64,000 bases of DNA, taken from assembly GCF_900015215.1 (NCBI RefSeq), contig NZ_LN555523.1:2500947-2564946 (forward strand), given 5' to 3'. The notes below the pieces were generated by a model that was not told where the DNA came from, ran no database searches, and saw nothing but the letters and a program-made list of their open reading frames with translations. This stretch comes from Romboutsia ilealis (GTDB taxonomy: Bacteria > Bacillota > Clostridia > Peptostreptococcales > Peptostreptococcaceae). Positions 10,780 to 19,309 of the stretch are shown one piece after another. The position numbers were made by a program, and so were the translations under genes. Positions within the stretch are counted from its first letter, which is position 1. Every line of letters starts with the position of its first letter.

Positions 10780-10853
10780 GCGGGTGTAGCTCAATGGTAG
10801 AGTTCCGGCCTTCCAAGCCGGCTGTGAGGGTTCGATCCCCTTCACCCGCTCCA
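10780..10853 (+). tRNA. tRNA-Gly (TCC) between 23S and 5S
   Basis: The text is the same as the three tandem tRNA-Gly(TCC) genes (1137, 1660, 2183). It sits inside the rRNA operon, 67 nt after 23S and 14 nt before 5S, so it is co-transcribed with the rRNAs. Confidence 0.97.
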
Positions 10854-10867
10854 ACTTAAATAAGATT

Positions 10868-10985
10868 ATGTGGTTATTATAGCAAAGAGGATACACCTGT
10901 TCCCATACCGAACACAGAAGTTAAGCTCTTTAGCGGCGATGGTACTTGGTGGGTAACTGCCTGGGAGAGTAGCACGTAGCCACGT
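10868..10985 (+). rRNA. 5S ribosomal RNA
   Basis: It contains CCCATACCGAACACAGAAGT and GGGAGAGTAGCACGTAGCCA. The ends pair (ATGTGG with CCACGTA), giving about 118 nt. A seven-T run (10990-10996) follows directly, so the terminal helix may double as the terminator stem of the operon. Confidence 0.95.
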
Positions 10986-11028
10986 AATCTTTTTTTATTA
11001 TATTTACTACAACTTGAGTTATAGTAGT

Positions 11029-11161
11029 AATATGTTTGTGGTCCATAATTTTATGTCATTTTATGTGAAGTGGTTTTGTAGTTATTATTACTGTAATACG
11101 AACATAAACTTAGGATCTATTTTTTTATCCGATTTTAGGTGTTACACTTAATATGATAATT
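11029..11161 (+). repeat. right copy of diverged direct repeat flanking the rRNA operon
   Basis: Homologous to 5649-5792 upstream of 16S, with small substitutions and gaps. See that entry for the shared runs. Confidence 0.85.
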
Positions 11162-11197
11162 CATCATATATTTAAAGCTAGATGATATATTCTCTAG

Positions 11198-11280
11198 TTT
11201 TTTTACGTTTAAGGATATTATAATACTTAAAAAATGTGGACAAATTCTGAATGTAAGTAATATCAATAAATTGGTTTTGA
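11198..11280 (+). repeat. dispersed intergenic repeat, copy R1
   Basis: It starts in a T-run followed by ACGTTTAAGGATATTATAAT and includes GAATGTAAGTAATATCAATA. Close relatives are at 25589-25661 and 63913-64000. A weak hairpin (CTAGA/TCTAG) precedes its T-run, as expected for a small terminator. At 11280-11290 GCGTAAAAAAG mirrors the opening TTTTTTACG, suggesting inverted ends. Confidence 0.85.
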
Positions 11281-11289
11281 GCGTAAAAA

Positions 11290-11400
11290 AGATTTTGAAA
11301 TACTTCGCCCACGCAGTGGCTCAAGCAACGGACGAAGTCGTTGGCGACATGAAATGTTTCGCCGACACGTCGCTCAGGCTAAGCGAATTTTTTACATTTA
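11290..11400 (+). repeat. GC-richer repeat module, copy 1
   Basis: It includes AAGCAACGGACGAAGTCGTT, TTTCGCCGACACGTCGCT and GCGAATTTTTTA. A related stretch lies at 23901-23990. Its base composition stands out from the AT-rich surroundings. Confidence 0.75.
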
Positions 11401-11761
11401 AGTATATTTATAAATACTAATTATAGTAGTCGAACTTATAAAAGTTTGTAAATTTAATCAATATCTATTTTATGAGTTCTAAGATAAGTATTGATTTGAG
11501 ATATATTATGTACGTTTATTATTAAGTTCTATTACTATAACTAGCACAACGTCTTAATTTTAAATATCATATCTAAATTATTGTATACATAATTTGATTT
11601 ATATAGTTAGTATATAATTAATATAATTTACATATTTTATAGAAAGAGAAAAGATAGTATATAACATCTCTTATAAAAACACATCATAATAGATAGTAAA
11701 ACCCAAAAAACAAAAGAGTATTTTAATAAAATATTTATATTTTAAAAGGGTAGGTGCTTAT

Positions 11762-13696
11762 ATGAAAGTTTATGATAGTAATATGTTAAGAAATATAGCA
11801 GTACTAGGTCATAGTGGATGTGGAAAGACAAATCTAATAGAAGCAATAGCTTATACTTCAAATCTTACAAATAAAATATCAAGACAAAATGATAAAGTTA
11901 ACATGACTTATACACTAGGATTAGTACCAGTAGAATATAATAACTACAAATATAATTTATTAGATACTCCTGGATATTTTGATTTCTGTGGTGAAGTTAT
12001 ATCATCTCTTACTGCAAGTGATGCAGCTATAATTGTAATAGATGCTACTACAGATATTCAAGTTGGTACAGAAAGGTCTTTAGAGTTAACACAAGATATT
12101 CCTAAGATAATGTTTATAAATAAAATAGATAATGAAAAATCAAGATATAAAGATACATTAGAAATGTTAAGAAATCAATATGGAAATAAAATAGTACCTA
12201 TGATAATACCTATATACAAGGATAAAAAATTTATTAAGCTACATAATATATTTGAGAATATAGATGGGCTAGATGGTGAGTTCAAAGAAGAAGCTATGAG
12301 TGTAAAAGAAGCTCTAATGGAACTTATAGCAGAAACTGATGATGAGATACTAGATAAGTATTTTAGTGGAGAAGAATTAGATGCACAAGATATACAAAAA
12401 GGATTGATTATAGGTATACAAAGAGGAGATATAATACCAGTAATCTGTGGTTCCACGTTAAACAATATAGGAACTACAGAAATATTAGATACAGTATCTA
12501 AATATTTAGAGCCTAAGTTCTTAAGTAAAGATGCTATATTTAAAGGTTTTGTATTTAAAACAGTGGTAGACCCATTCATTGGTAAAATATCATATCTAAA
12601 AATTACTCAAGGTGAAATAAAGAAGGATGATGAGATATTTAATATAAATAAATCAAGTAAAGAAAAAATATCTAATTTATATACTATGAAAAATAAAGAA
12701 TTATTAGAAATTGATAAGGCTAAGTGCGGAGATATAGTTATAGTAACAAAGTCTAATAGTTTACAAACAGGAGATACTATATCATTAAACAGAGATGATG
12801 AAGCTATGTCATCAATTCAATTCCCTAAACCTCAAATATACTTTGCAATAACTCCAAAAAATAAAGGTGATGAAGAAAAAGTAAGTGCTACTTTAAATAA
12901 GATAGTAGATGAAGATCCAACTATAGATTGGCATAGAAATTCAGAAACAAAACAGGTTCTTATAGGGGGACAAGGTGAGCTTCACATAAATATTGTAAAA
13001 GATAAGATGAAAGAGAAGTTTGGTGTAGATGTTAATTTAGAAGATCTTAAAGTAGCATATAGAGAAACTGTGAAAGGAAAAGCTGATGTTCAAGGAAAAC
13101 ATAAAAAACAATCAGGTGGTCACGGTCAATATGGAGATGTAAAAATAAAATTTGAAAGAAGCAAGAAGGATTTTGAATTTACAGAAGAAATCTTTGGAGG
13201 ATCTGTACCTAAACAGTATGTACCAGCAGTAGAAAAAGGTTTAAAGGATTCTATGTTAAAAGGAGTGTTAGCAGGATTTCCGGTTACCAATATAAAGGCT
13301 ACTCTTTATGATGGTTCATATCATGATGTTGACTCATCAGAGATGGCATTTAAAATGGCAGCAAGTTTAGCATTTAAAAAAGGTATGGAAGAAGCACAAC
13401 CAGTTTTATTAGAGCCTATAATGAGCCTAAAAATAACAATACCTGAAGAGTATATGGGTGATGTTATGGGAGATATAAATAAAAGAAGAGGAAAAATATT
13501 AGGTATGGAACCATTAGGAAAAGGAAAACAATTAATATATGCACAGGCACCTCAAGCTGAAACTTTTAAATATGCTATAGATTTAAGATCTATGACTCAA
13601 GGCAGAGGATATTTTGAGATGGAAATTGAGAAATATGATGAAGTTCCTTACCAAATAGCACAAAAAATAATAGCACAGGCTAATAGAAATAGATAA
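11762..13696 (+). CDS. EF-G-like translational GTPase (FusA paralogue)
   Basis: A 644-residue relative of elongation factor G, shorter than the canonical FusA at 44500 (688 aa). Visible motifs are the P-loop GHSGCGKT (16-23), DTPGY (68-72) and NKID (120-123), with the domain IV block KKQSGGHGQYGD near residue 445. The switch II histidine of EF-G (DTPGH) is tyrosine here, as I recall for the EF-G-2/FusA2-like clade. The role of that clade is not settled, and ribosome association is inferred only from homology. The gene is monocistronic: a 600-nt AT-rich leader precedes it and a terminator follows. Codon use is less biased than in fusA, suggesting modest expression. Confidence 0.9.
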   Translation: MKVYDSNMLRNIAVLGHSGCGKTNLIEAIAYTSNLTNKISRQNDKVNMTYTLGLVPVEYNNYKYNLLDTPGYFDFCGEVISSLTASDAAIIVIDATTDIQVGTERSLELTQDIPKIMFINKIDNEKSRYKDTLEMLRNQYGNKIVPMIIPIYKDKKFIKLHNIFENIDGLDGEFKEEAMSVKEALMELIAETDDEILDKYFSGEELDAQDIQKGLIIGIQRGDIIPVICGSTLNNIGTTEILDTVSKYLEPKFLSKDAIFKGFVFKTVVDPFIGKISYLKITQGEIKKDDEIFNINKSSKEKISNLYTMKNKELLEIDKAKCGDIVIVTKSNSLQTGDTISLNRDDEAMSSIQFPKPQIYFAITPKNKGDEEKVSATLNKIVDEDPTIDWHRNSETKQVLIGGQGELHINIVKDKMKEKFGVDVNLEDLKVAYRETVKGKADVQGKHKKQSGGHGQYGDVKIKFERSKKDFEFTEEIFGGSVPKQYVPAVEKGLKDSMLKGVLAGFPVTNIKATLYDGSYHDVDSSEMAFKMAASLAFKKGMEEAQPVLLEPIMSLKITIPEEYMGDVMGDINKRRGKILGMEPLGKGKQLIYAQAPQAETFKYAIDLRSMTQGRGYFEMEIEKYDEVPYQIAQKIIAQANRNR

Positions 13697-13701
13697 ATAA
13701 T

Positions 13702-13739
13702 AAAAGGGGGCCATCAAAATTAATGATAGCCCCTTTTTT
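13702..13739 (+). terminator. terminator after the EF-G-like gene
   Basis: The stem pairs AAAAGGGGGCCATCA with TGATAGCCCCTTTT (one C-A mismatch) around an AT loop, then a T-run. Confidence 0.88.
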
Positions 13740-14238
13740 CAATTTAAGTCATAAATTTAGAAGAAGTTAATATAATACTGTTGATGGAACTTATTTATTA
13801 TAATTAACTTGTTGTGTTGGCTAGATATAATCATTGCAAATAATAAATTCTATCAATCTATACTTTGCTGGCTAAAAAACTTTATCTAGTAATTTCAATA
13901 TACTTAGCAAAATAACTAGTAAAACAGATTATTTAATATTTAATATGAATATATCTTATATAAATTTTATAAAAAATAAATTTTTATAGTATAAACTTTA
14001 CTGAAAAAATCATATAAATTATATTAATCCATAGTTAAAGCAAGTCAAATTTAACAGAAAGAGAATATAATACTATATTCAATAGAAGACAAGGTATTAT
14101 GTGTACCTATTTCATAACTCAAAGATAAATTAAGAGCAAATATATTACAAAATATATAAATTGGCTTATTACATATAGATGAAAGTGCTTAAGAATTTAA
14201 TATACAAAATACAGATAAACTAGAAGGAGTGATAGAGT
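13740..14238 (+). other. AT-rich intergenic region before clpC
   Basis: About 500 nt without a recognisable gene. No remnant of ctsR, mcsA or mcsB, the usual clpC partners, was seen. A lone AGTCAAA (14043-14049) is not enough for a CtsR operator, which needs two direct heptads. Confidence 0.65.
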
Positions 14239-16665
14239 ATGTATTTTAGTAGATTTACACAGAAGTCTAAAAGAGTTATAGAGCTAAGTTTAGAATGTGC
14301 TAGGGAATTTGGTCATAATAGAGTTGATAGTGAACATTTATTATTGGGTTTATCAAAAGAAGGAGAAGGCGTAGCAGCTAGGGTATTGCTAAAATTAGGC
14401 ATGACACCAAAGTATATAGAAGGGAAAATAATAGAGAAAAAGGGGATTATACCTATAGCGCCGATAGATTTAGTATTAAGTTCTAGAAATGAAGAGATAT
14501 TAGAAATCTCAGGTATATTTGCAGATAAATTTAAATCTGAGTATATAGAGACTGAACATATTTTACTAGGTATACTTCAACAAGGAGAAGGTGTAGCTGT
14601 TGATATATTAAAAGAAGCATCTATAGATGAAAAAACTATAGTTGAATTAATTATTGACACTGTTGGATTAGATAGAATTACAGCAAATAAAGAGAGTAAG
14701 CCTCATTATCCAACTAAAACGCAAGTATCTTCAAAGATATTAGATAAGTATGGAAAAAACTTAACCTTAATAGCAAGTCAAAATAAAATTGACCCGGTAA
14801 TAGGAAGAGAAAAAGAGATAGAGAGAGCTATACAAATATTAAGTAGAAGAACTAAAAATAATCCAGTATTTATTGGAGATCCAGGCGTTGGAAAAACATC
14901 TGTTGCTGAAGGGTTAGCTGCAAATATTGCAAGCGGAGATGTTCCAGATAACCTTGTTGGGAAGGTTTTGTATACTTTAGATATGGGCTCTATGTTAGCA
15001 GGAGCTAAGTATAGAGGTGAATTTGAAGAAAGAATAAAGCAAGTTGTAGATGAAGTAGTTAAGAATGGAAATATAATTTTATTTATAGATGAATTACACA
15101 CAATAATAGGTGCAGGTTCGACTGGAGAAAGTACAATAGATGCATCTAATATATTAAAACCAGCATTATCAAGAGGAGATATACAAATTATAGGGGCCAC
15201 AACAATAGATGAGTATAGAAAGCATATAGAAAAAGATTCTGCTTTAGAGAGAAGATTTCAACCCATTTTAATAACAGAACCGACAAAGGAAGAAACTATA
15301 AAGATACTAGAAGGATTGAGAGAAAAATATGAATCTCATCATAATGTAAAAATAACAGATGAAGCCATAGTAGCAGCAGTAGATTTATCTATAAGATATA
15401 TAACTGATAGATTTTTACCAGATAAAGCAATAGATTTAATTGATGAATCAGCATCTAGAGTAAGATTAAGAGAGATTAATTTACAAAAAAGCTTATTAAG
15501 TCAAGAGAAATATATTTTAAGTAAAGAAATAAATAATGAGTTAAATAAAGATAATATAAACTTGGATACAAGTATGGAATCAAGTCAGGATATAGCAAAT
15601 ATTGAAGTAAGTAAAAAATCATATATAGGCGTAGTAACTAAAGAAATAATAGCTGAGGTTGTAGAGCTTTGGACTGGGGTACCAGTTAATCAAATAGTTG
15701 AAGAAGAAGCAGAAAGATTACTAAACTTAGAAGAAATATTACATGGTAGAGTAGTAGGTCAAGATCAGGCAGTAAAATCTATTTCTAGAGCAATAAGAAG
15801 ATCTAGAGCAGGCCTTAAGGATCCTAAAAGACCAATAGGTTCATTTTTATTTTTAGGTCCGACTGGTGTAGGAAAAACAGAATTATGTAAAGCATTAGCG
15901 GAAGTTCAATTCGGTGATGAAAATCAAATAATAAGAATAGATATGTCTGAATATATGGAAAAACATGCAGTATCTAAATTAATAGGATCACCTCCAGGAT
16001 ATGTAGGATATAATGAGGGTGGCCAATTAACAGAAAAAGTGAGAAGAAATCCTTATTCTGTAGTATTATTTGATGAGATAGAAAAAGCTCATGAGGATGT
16101 GTTCAATATTCTATTACAAATATTAGATGATGGTAGATTGACAGATTCAAAAGGTCGTATGGTAGACTTTAAAAATACTATATTAATAATGACATCTAAT
16201 GTTGGTGCTACTAAAATAAATAAAAATAAAGTATTAGGATTTGGCGCAAATAATGATAAAGACGAAGAGATGAAAAATCAATATGATAAAATGAAAGATA
16301 GCATAATGGGTGAGTTAAAGCAAAAATTTAAACCAGAGTTTTTAAATAGGATAGATGATATAATTGTATTCCATCCATTAAAAGAGAATCATATATATGA
16401 AATAGTAAAATTAATGACAAGAGAAGTAATTCAAAGATTAAAAAGTTTAAATATAGATTTAGAAATAAGTGAAGAAGCTGTAAAATTAATAGCTCAAGAA
16501 GGTCTAGATTTAGAGTATGGAGCAAGACCTTTAAAAAGGGCAATACAGAAAGAATTAGAGGATACATTATCTGAGGCAATATTAAAAGGTGATGTAAAAA
16601 AAGGTAGCAATGTTGTTGCTGAAATTGAAGGTAATAAAATAGTATATAAATGTAAAGTGTTATAA
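14239..16665 (+). CDS. clpC: ATP-dependent Clp protease ATP-binding subunit ClpC
   Basis: An 808-residue AAA+ unfoldase that feeds proteins to the ClpP peptidase in the cytosol. The N-terminal Clp-N repeats span about residues 1-145 and suit adaptor binding. AAA-1 has Walker A GDPGVGKT (about 213-220) and FIDELHTIIGAG (about 281-292). AAA-2 has GPTGVGKT (about 540-547), LFDEIEKAHEDVF and FLNRIDDIIVFHP. The middle region (about 405-490), which in Bacillus carries the UVR/M-domain used by MecA and McsB, is present but poor in recognisable UVR signature. The start has a clear AGAAGGAG ribosome-binding site. It stands alone rather than in a ctsR-mcsA-mcsB-clpC operon and is closed by its own terminator. 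Confidence 0.96.
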   Translation: MYFSRFTQKSKRVIELSLECAREFGHNRVDSEHLLLGLSKEGEGVAARVLLKLGMTPKYIEGKIIEKKGIIPIAPIDLVLSSRNEEILEISGIFADKFKSEYIETEHILLGILQQGEGVAVDILKEASIDEKTIVELIIDTVGLDRITANKESKPHYPTKTQVSSKILDKYGKNLTLIASQNKIDPVIGREKEIERAIQILSRRTKNNPVFIGDPGVGKTSVAEGLAANIASGDVPDNLVGKVLYTLDMGSMLAGAKYRGEFEERIKQVVDEVVKNGNIILFIDELHTIIGAGSTGESTIDASNILKPALSRGDIQIIGATTIDEYRKHIEKDSALERRFQPILITEPTKEETIKILEGLREKYESHHNVKITDEAIVAAVDLSIRYITDRFLPDKAIDLIDESASRVRLREINLQKSLLSQEKYILSKEINNELNKDNINLDTSMESSQDIANIEVSKKSYIGVVTKEIIAEVVELWTGVPVNQIVEEEAERLLNLEEILHGRVVGQDQAVKSISRAIRRSRAGLKDPKRPIGSFLFLGPTGVGKTELCKALAEVQFGDENQIIRIDMSEYMEKHAVSKLIGSPPGYVGYNEGGQLTEKVRRNPYSVVLFDEIEKAHEDVFNILLQILDDGRLTDSKGRMVDFKNTILIMTSNVGATKINKNKVLGFGANNDKDEEMKNQYDKMKDSIMGELKQKFKPEFLNRIDDIIVFHPLKENHIYEIVKLMTREVIQRLKSLNIDLEISEEAVKLIAQEGLDLEYGARPLKRAIQKELEDTLSEAILKGDVKKGSNVVAEIEGNKIVYKCKVL

Positions 16666-16669
16666 AACT

Positions 16670-16697
16670 AAATGAGGAGGAAACTCCTCATTTTTTA
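16670..16697 (+). terminator. terminator after clpC
   Basis: A perfect AATGAGGAG/CTCCTCATT stem with a GAAA tetraloop and six T. Confidence 0.95.
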
Positions 16698-16710
16698 ATT
16701 TCATAATACA

Positions 16711-16740
16711 TTACATAATATACCAGAGATATGTTAAAAT
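16711..16740 (+). promoter_or_regulatory. possible promoter of radA-disA
   Basis: TTACAT, an 18-nt spacer and TAAAAT, 36 nt before radA and directly after the clpC terminator. Position fits well; the -35 match is only moderate. Confidence 0.4.
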
Positions 16741-16775
16741 TAAATATACAATAGTAAATTAAGGGTGATTTGTAA

Positions 16776-18149
16776 ATGGCAAAGATAAAAACGAAATATG
16801 TATGCCAAGAGTGCGGATACGAAACATCTAAATGGTTAGGTAAGTGTCCAGAGTGTACAAAATGGAATACATTAGTAGAAGAAATAGAACAAAAAGGGTC
16901 ACATAAAGATGTATTTATTATAGATAAATCTTCATCGAGACCTGTAAATATAAATTCTATAGAAACAAAAGAAGAAGAAAGATTTTCAACATGTATAAAT
17001 GAGTTAGATAGAGTGCTTGGAGGAGGAATAGTAAAAGGGTCTTTGGTATTAGTAGGAGGGGATCCAGGAATAGGAAAATCAACGCTTTTAATTCAAGTAT
17101 CAAGTAATGTTGCAAACTCAGGGAAAAAAGTATTATATATATCAGGAGAAGAATCTGAATCTCAAATAAAAATGAGGGCTCAAAGATTAGGAATTAATTC
17201 TGATAATTTATATATTTTTGCAGAAAATAATTTAAGCTTAATAGAAGCTCAGTTAGATAATATAAAGCCTGAACTTATAATTCTTGATTCTATTCAAACT
17301 GTATATAGTCCAGAAATATCATCAGCACCAGGAACAGTTAGCCAAATAAAAGAAGGAACTTCTAAATTTATGAGAATATCCAAAAAAATGGGTATATCAA
17401 CCTTTGTAGTTGGACATGTAACAAAAGAAGGATCTCTAGCTGGACCTAAATTATTAGAGCATATGGTTGATACCGTACTGTATTTTGAAGGAGAAAGATA
17501 TAACACTTATAGATTAGTTAGAGCTGTTAAGAATAGATTTGGTTCAACTAATGAATTAGGAGTGTTTGAGATGAGAGATTTAGGTTTAGTAGAGCTTGAA
17601 AATCCTTCAAAAATACTTATATCAGAAAAACCAAAGGATGTAGCAGGTTCAGTTATAATATCTACAGTAGAAGGTACAAGACCGATGTTACTTGAAATGC
17701 AGGCTTTAGTATCACCAACAAGTTATGGTATACCAAAAAGAACGGCTACAGGTGTTGATTATAATAGAGTGGGTATGTTATTGGCTGTTTTAGAGAAAAG
17801 AGTAGGACTTCAAATCCAAAATCAAGATGTATACCTTAATATAGTAGGAGGGATAAAAATAAATGAACCTTCAATTGATTTAGGCATAGTAATAGCTATT
17901 GCATCCAGTTTCAGAAATGTTGCAGTTGATGAAACAATAGCAGTAGCAGGAGAAGTTGGACTTACGGGAGAAGTAAGAGCAGTAAACTTTATAGAAAAAA
18001 GAATAGCAGAGTGTAAAAAACTTGGCTTTACTAAAATGGTTATACCAAGAAATAATTATGAAGTGGTCAAAGATACTAAAGGTATAGAAATTTGGCCTGT
18101 AGATAATCTAAGACAAGCAATAAATATAGTATTAGGGGGGAATAAATAA
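16776..18149 (+). CDS. radA: DNA repair protein RadA
   Basis: A 457-residue RecA-like ATPase that promotes branch migration during recombination. The N-terminal zinc finger has C10-x2-C13 and C24-x2-C27. Walker A GDPGIGKST is near residues 94-102, the RadA-specific KNRFG motif near 252-256, and the Lon-like C-terminal domain starts around residue 345. Length is normal. ATG at 16776 follows AAGGGTG by 6 nt. The stop codon is 2 nt before disA, so the two genes are translationally close; radA-disA pairing is common in Firmicutes and links recombination to c-di-AMP signalling. Confidence 0.97.
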   Translation: MAKIKTKYVCQECGYETSKWLGKCPECTKWNTLVEEIEQKGSHKDVFIIDKSSSRPVNINSIETKEEERFSTCINELDRVLGGGIVKGSLVLVGGDPGIGKSTLLIQVSSNVANSGKKVLYISGEESESQIKMRAQRLGINSDNLYIFAENNLSLIEAQLDNIKPELIILDSIQTVYSPEISSAPGTVSQIKEGTSKFMRISKKMGISTFVVGHVTKEGSLAGPKLLEHMVDTVLYFEGERYNTYRLVRAVKNRFGSTNELGVFEMRDLGLVELENPSKILISEKPKDVAGSVIISTVEGTRPMLLEMQALVSPTSYGIPKRTATGVDYNRVGMLLAVLEKRVGLQIQNQDVYLNIVGGIKINEPSIDLGIVIAIASSFRNVAVDETIAVAGEVGLTGEVRAVNFIEKRIAECKKLGFTKMVIPRNNYEVVKDTKGIEIWPVDNLRQAINIVLGGNK

Positions 18150-18151
18150 TA

Positions 18152-19222
18152 ATGGAGGATTTCCTAAGTAATAAAACTCTTATACATGCATTAAAAATGA
18201 TATCACCTGGAAGTCCGCTAAGACAAGGCTTAGATAATATATTGAAAGCTAAAACAGGAGGGCTTATAGTACTGGCAACAGGTGAAGAAATAATGGAAGT
18301 AGTAGATGGAGGATTTTGTATAAATGCAGAATACTCACCAGCATATATATATGAATTAGCTAAAATGGATGGCGCTATAGTTTTAAGTAGTGATACAAAG
18401 AAAATTCTTTTTGCTAATGCTCAACTTATGCCTGATTATTCAATACCAACATCAGAAACTGGGACTAGACATAGAACTGCAGAAAGAGTTGCTAGACAAA
18501 CAGGGGCGATAGTTATTGCTATATCTCAAAGAAGAAACATAATCACAGTATATAGAGGAGATAAAAAATATGCGTTAGAAGATATATCTAAGATACTTAC
18601 TAAGGCAAATCAGGCATTACAGACTCTTGAAAAATATAAATCTGTGTTGGATGAGGCTATAATAAACTTAAATGCTTTAGAGTTTAATGATTTAGTAACA
18701 ATATATGATGTAGCGATAGTTATACAAAAAATAGAAATGGTAATGAGAATAACAAATATAATTGAAAAATATGTAATTGAGCTTGGCCAAGAAGGAACGC
18801 TAGTAAAAATGCAGTTAGAAGAGTTAATGGGGACAACGAAGATGGATCAAAAGCTTATTTTTAAGGATTACAGTAAAAGGAATGTAGAAATGTCAGAATT
18901 TAAGAAAAAGATTAAAACTCTTTCATCTGAAGATTTATTAGATTTAACTAATATGGCTAAATTATTAGGGCATAGTGGTTTTTCGGAAAATATGGACATG
19001 ACTATAAAATCTAGAGGATATAGAATACTTAGTAAAATACATAGACTACCATCAGCTATAATAGAAAATTTAGTAAATTATTTTGATAATTTTCAAGAAA
19101 TATTAAATGCGTCAATAGAAGAATTAGATGACGTTGAAGGAATAGGAGAAATAAGGGCAACTTATATTAAAAATGGACTTATAAAAATGAAACAGTTAGT
19201 TTTATTAGATAGGCATATATAA
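18152..19222 (+). CDS. disA: DNA-integrity scanning diadenylate cyclase DisA
   Basis: A 356-residue protein that makes c-di-AMP from two ATP and scans DNA for branched structures. The DAC domain carries the catalytic DGA (MDGAIVLS, about 72-79) and RHR (TGTRHRTAER, about 104-113) motifs. A helical spine follows, then a C-terminal helix-hairpin-helix DNA-binding domain (EGIGEIRATYIKNGL, about 328-342). RadA, encoded 2 nt upstream, is known to restrain DisA activity in Bacillus; the gene order suggests the same partnership here. The c-di-AMP made would affect osmotic balance and sporulation checkpoints. Confidence 0.97.
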   Translation: MEDFLSNKTLIHALKMISPGSPLRQGLDNILKAKTGGLIVLATGEEIMEVVDGGFCINAEYSPAYIYELAKMDGAIVLSSDTKKILFANAQLMPDYSIPTSETGTRHRTAERVARQTGAIVIAISQRRNIITVYRGDKKYALEDISKILTKANQALQTLEKYKSVLDEAIINLNALEFNDLVTIYDVAIVIQKIEMVMRITNIIEKYVIELGQEGTLVKMQLEELMGTTKMDQKLIFKDYSKRNVEMSEFKKKIKTLSSEDLLDLTNMAKLLGHSGFSENMDMTIKSRGYRILSKIHRLPSAIIENLVNYFDNFQEILNASIEELDDVEGIGEIRATYIKNGLIKMKQLVLLDRHI

Positions 19223-19309
19223 ATAATAGTTACTACTTTGTGCTTGAACATATAAGGTATTATGGATTATAATAAGTAAATATCAATAAAACAATCAGGG
19301 GGTGAAATT

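Larger units (their letters stand above)
11162..11761 (+). other. intergenic region with composite repeat, no gene seen
   Basis: It holds dispersed repeat copy R1 (11198-11280), a GC-richer module (11290-11400) and about 340 nt of plain AT-rich DNA before the EF-G-like gene. No coding frame with a ribosome-binding site was found. Confidence 0.7.

Noticed and set aside
14043..14060. Possible CtsR operator before clpC
   Set aside because: Only one AGTCAAA heptad is present. CtsR needs two direct heptads in tandem near the promoter.
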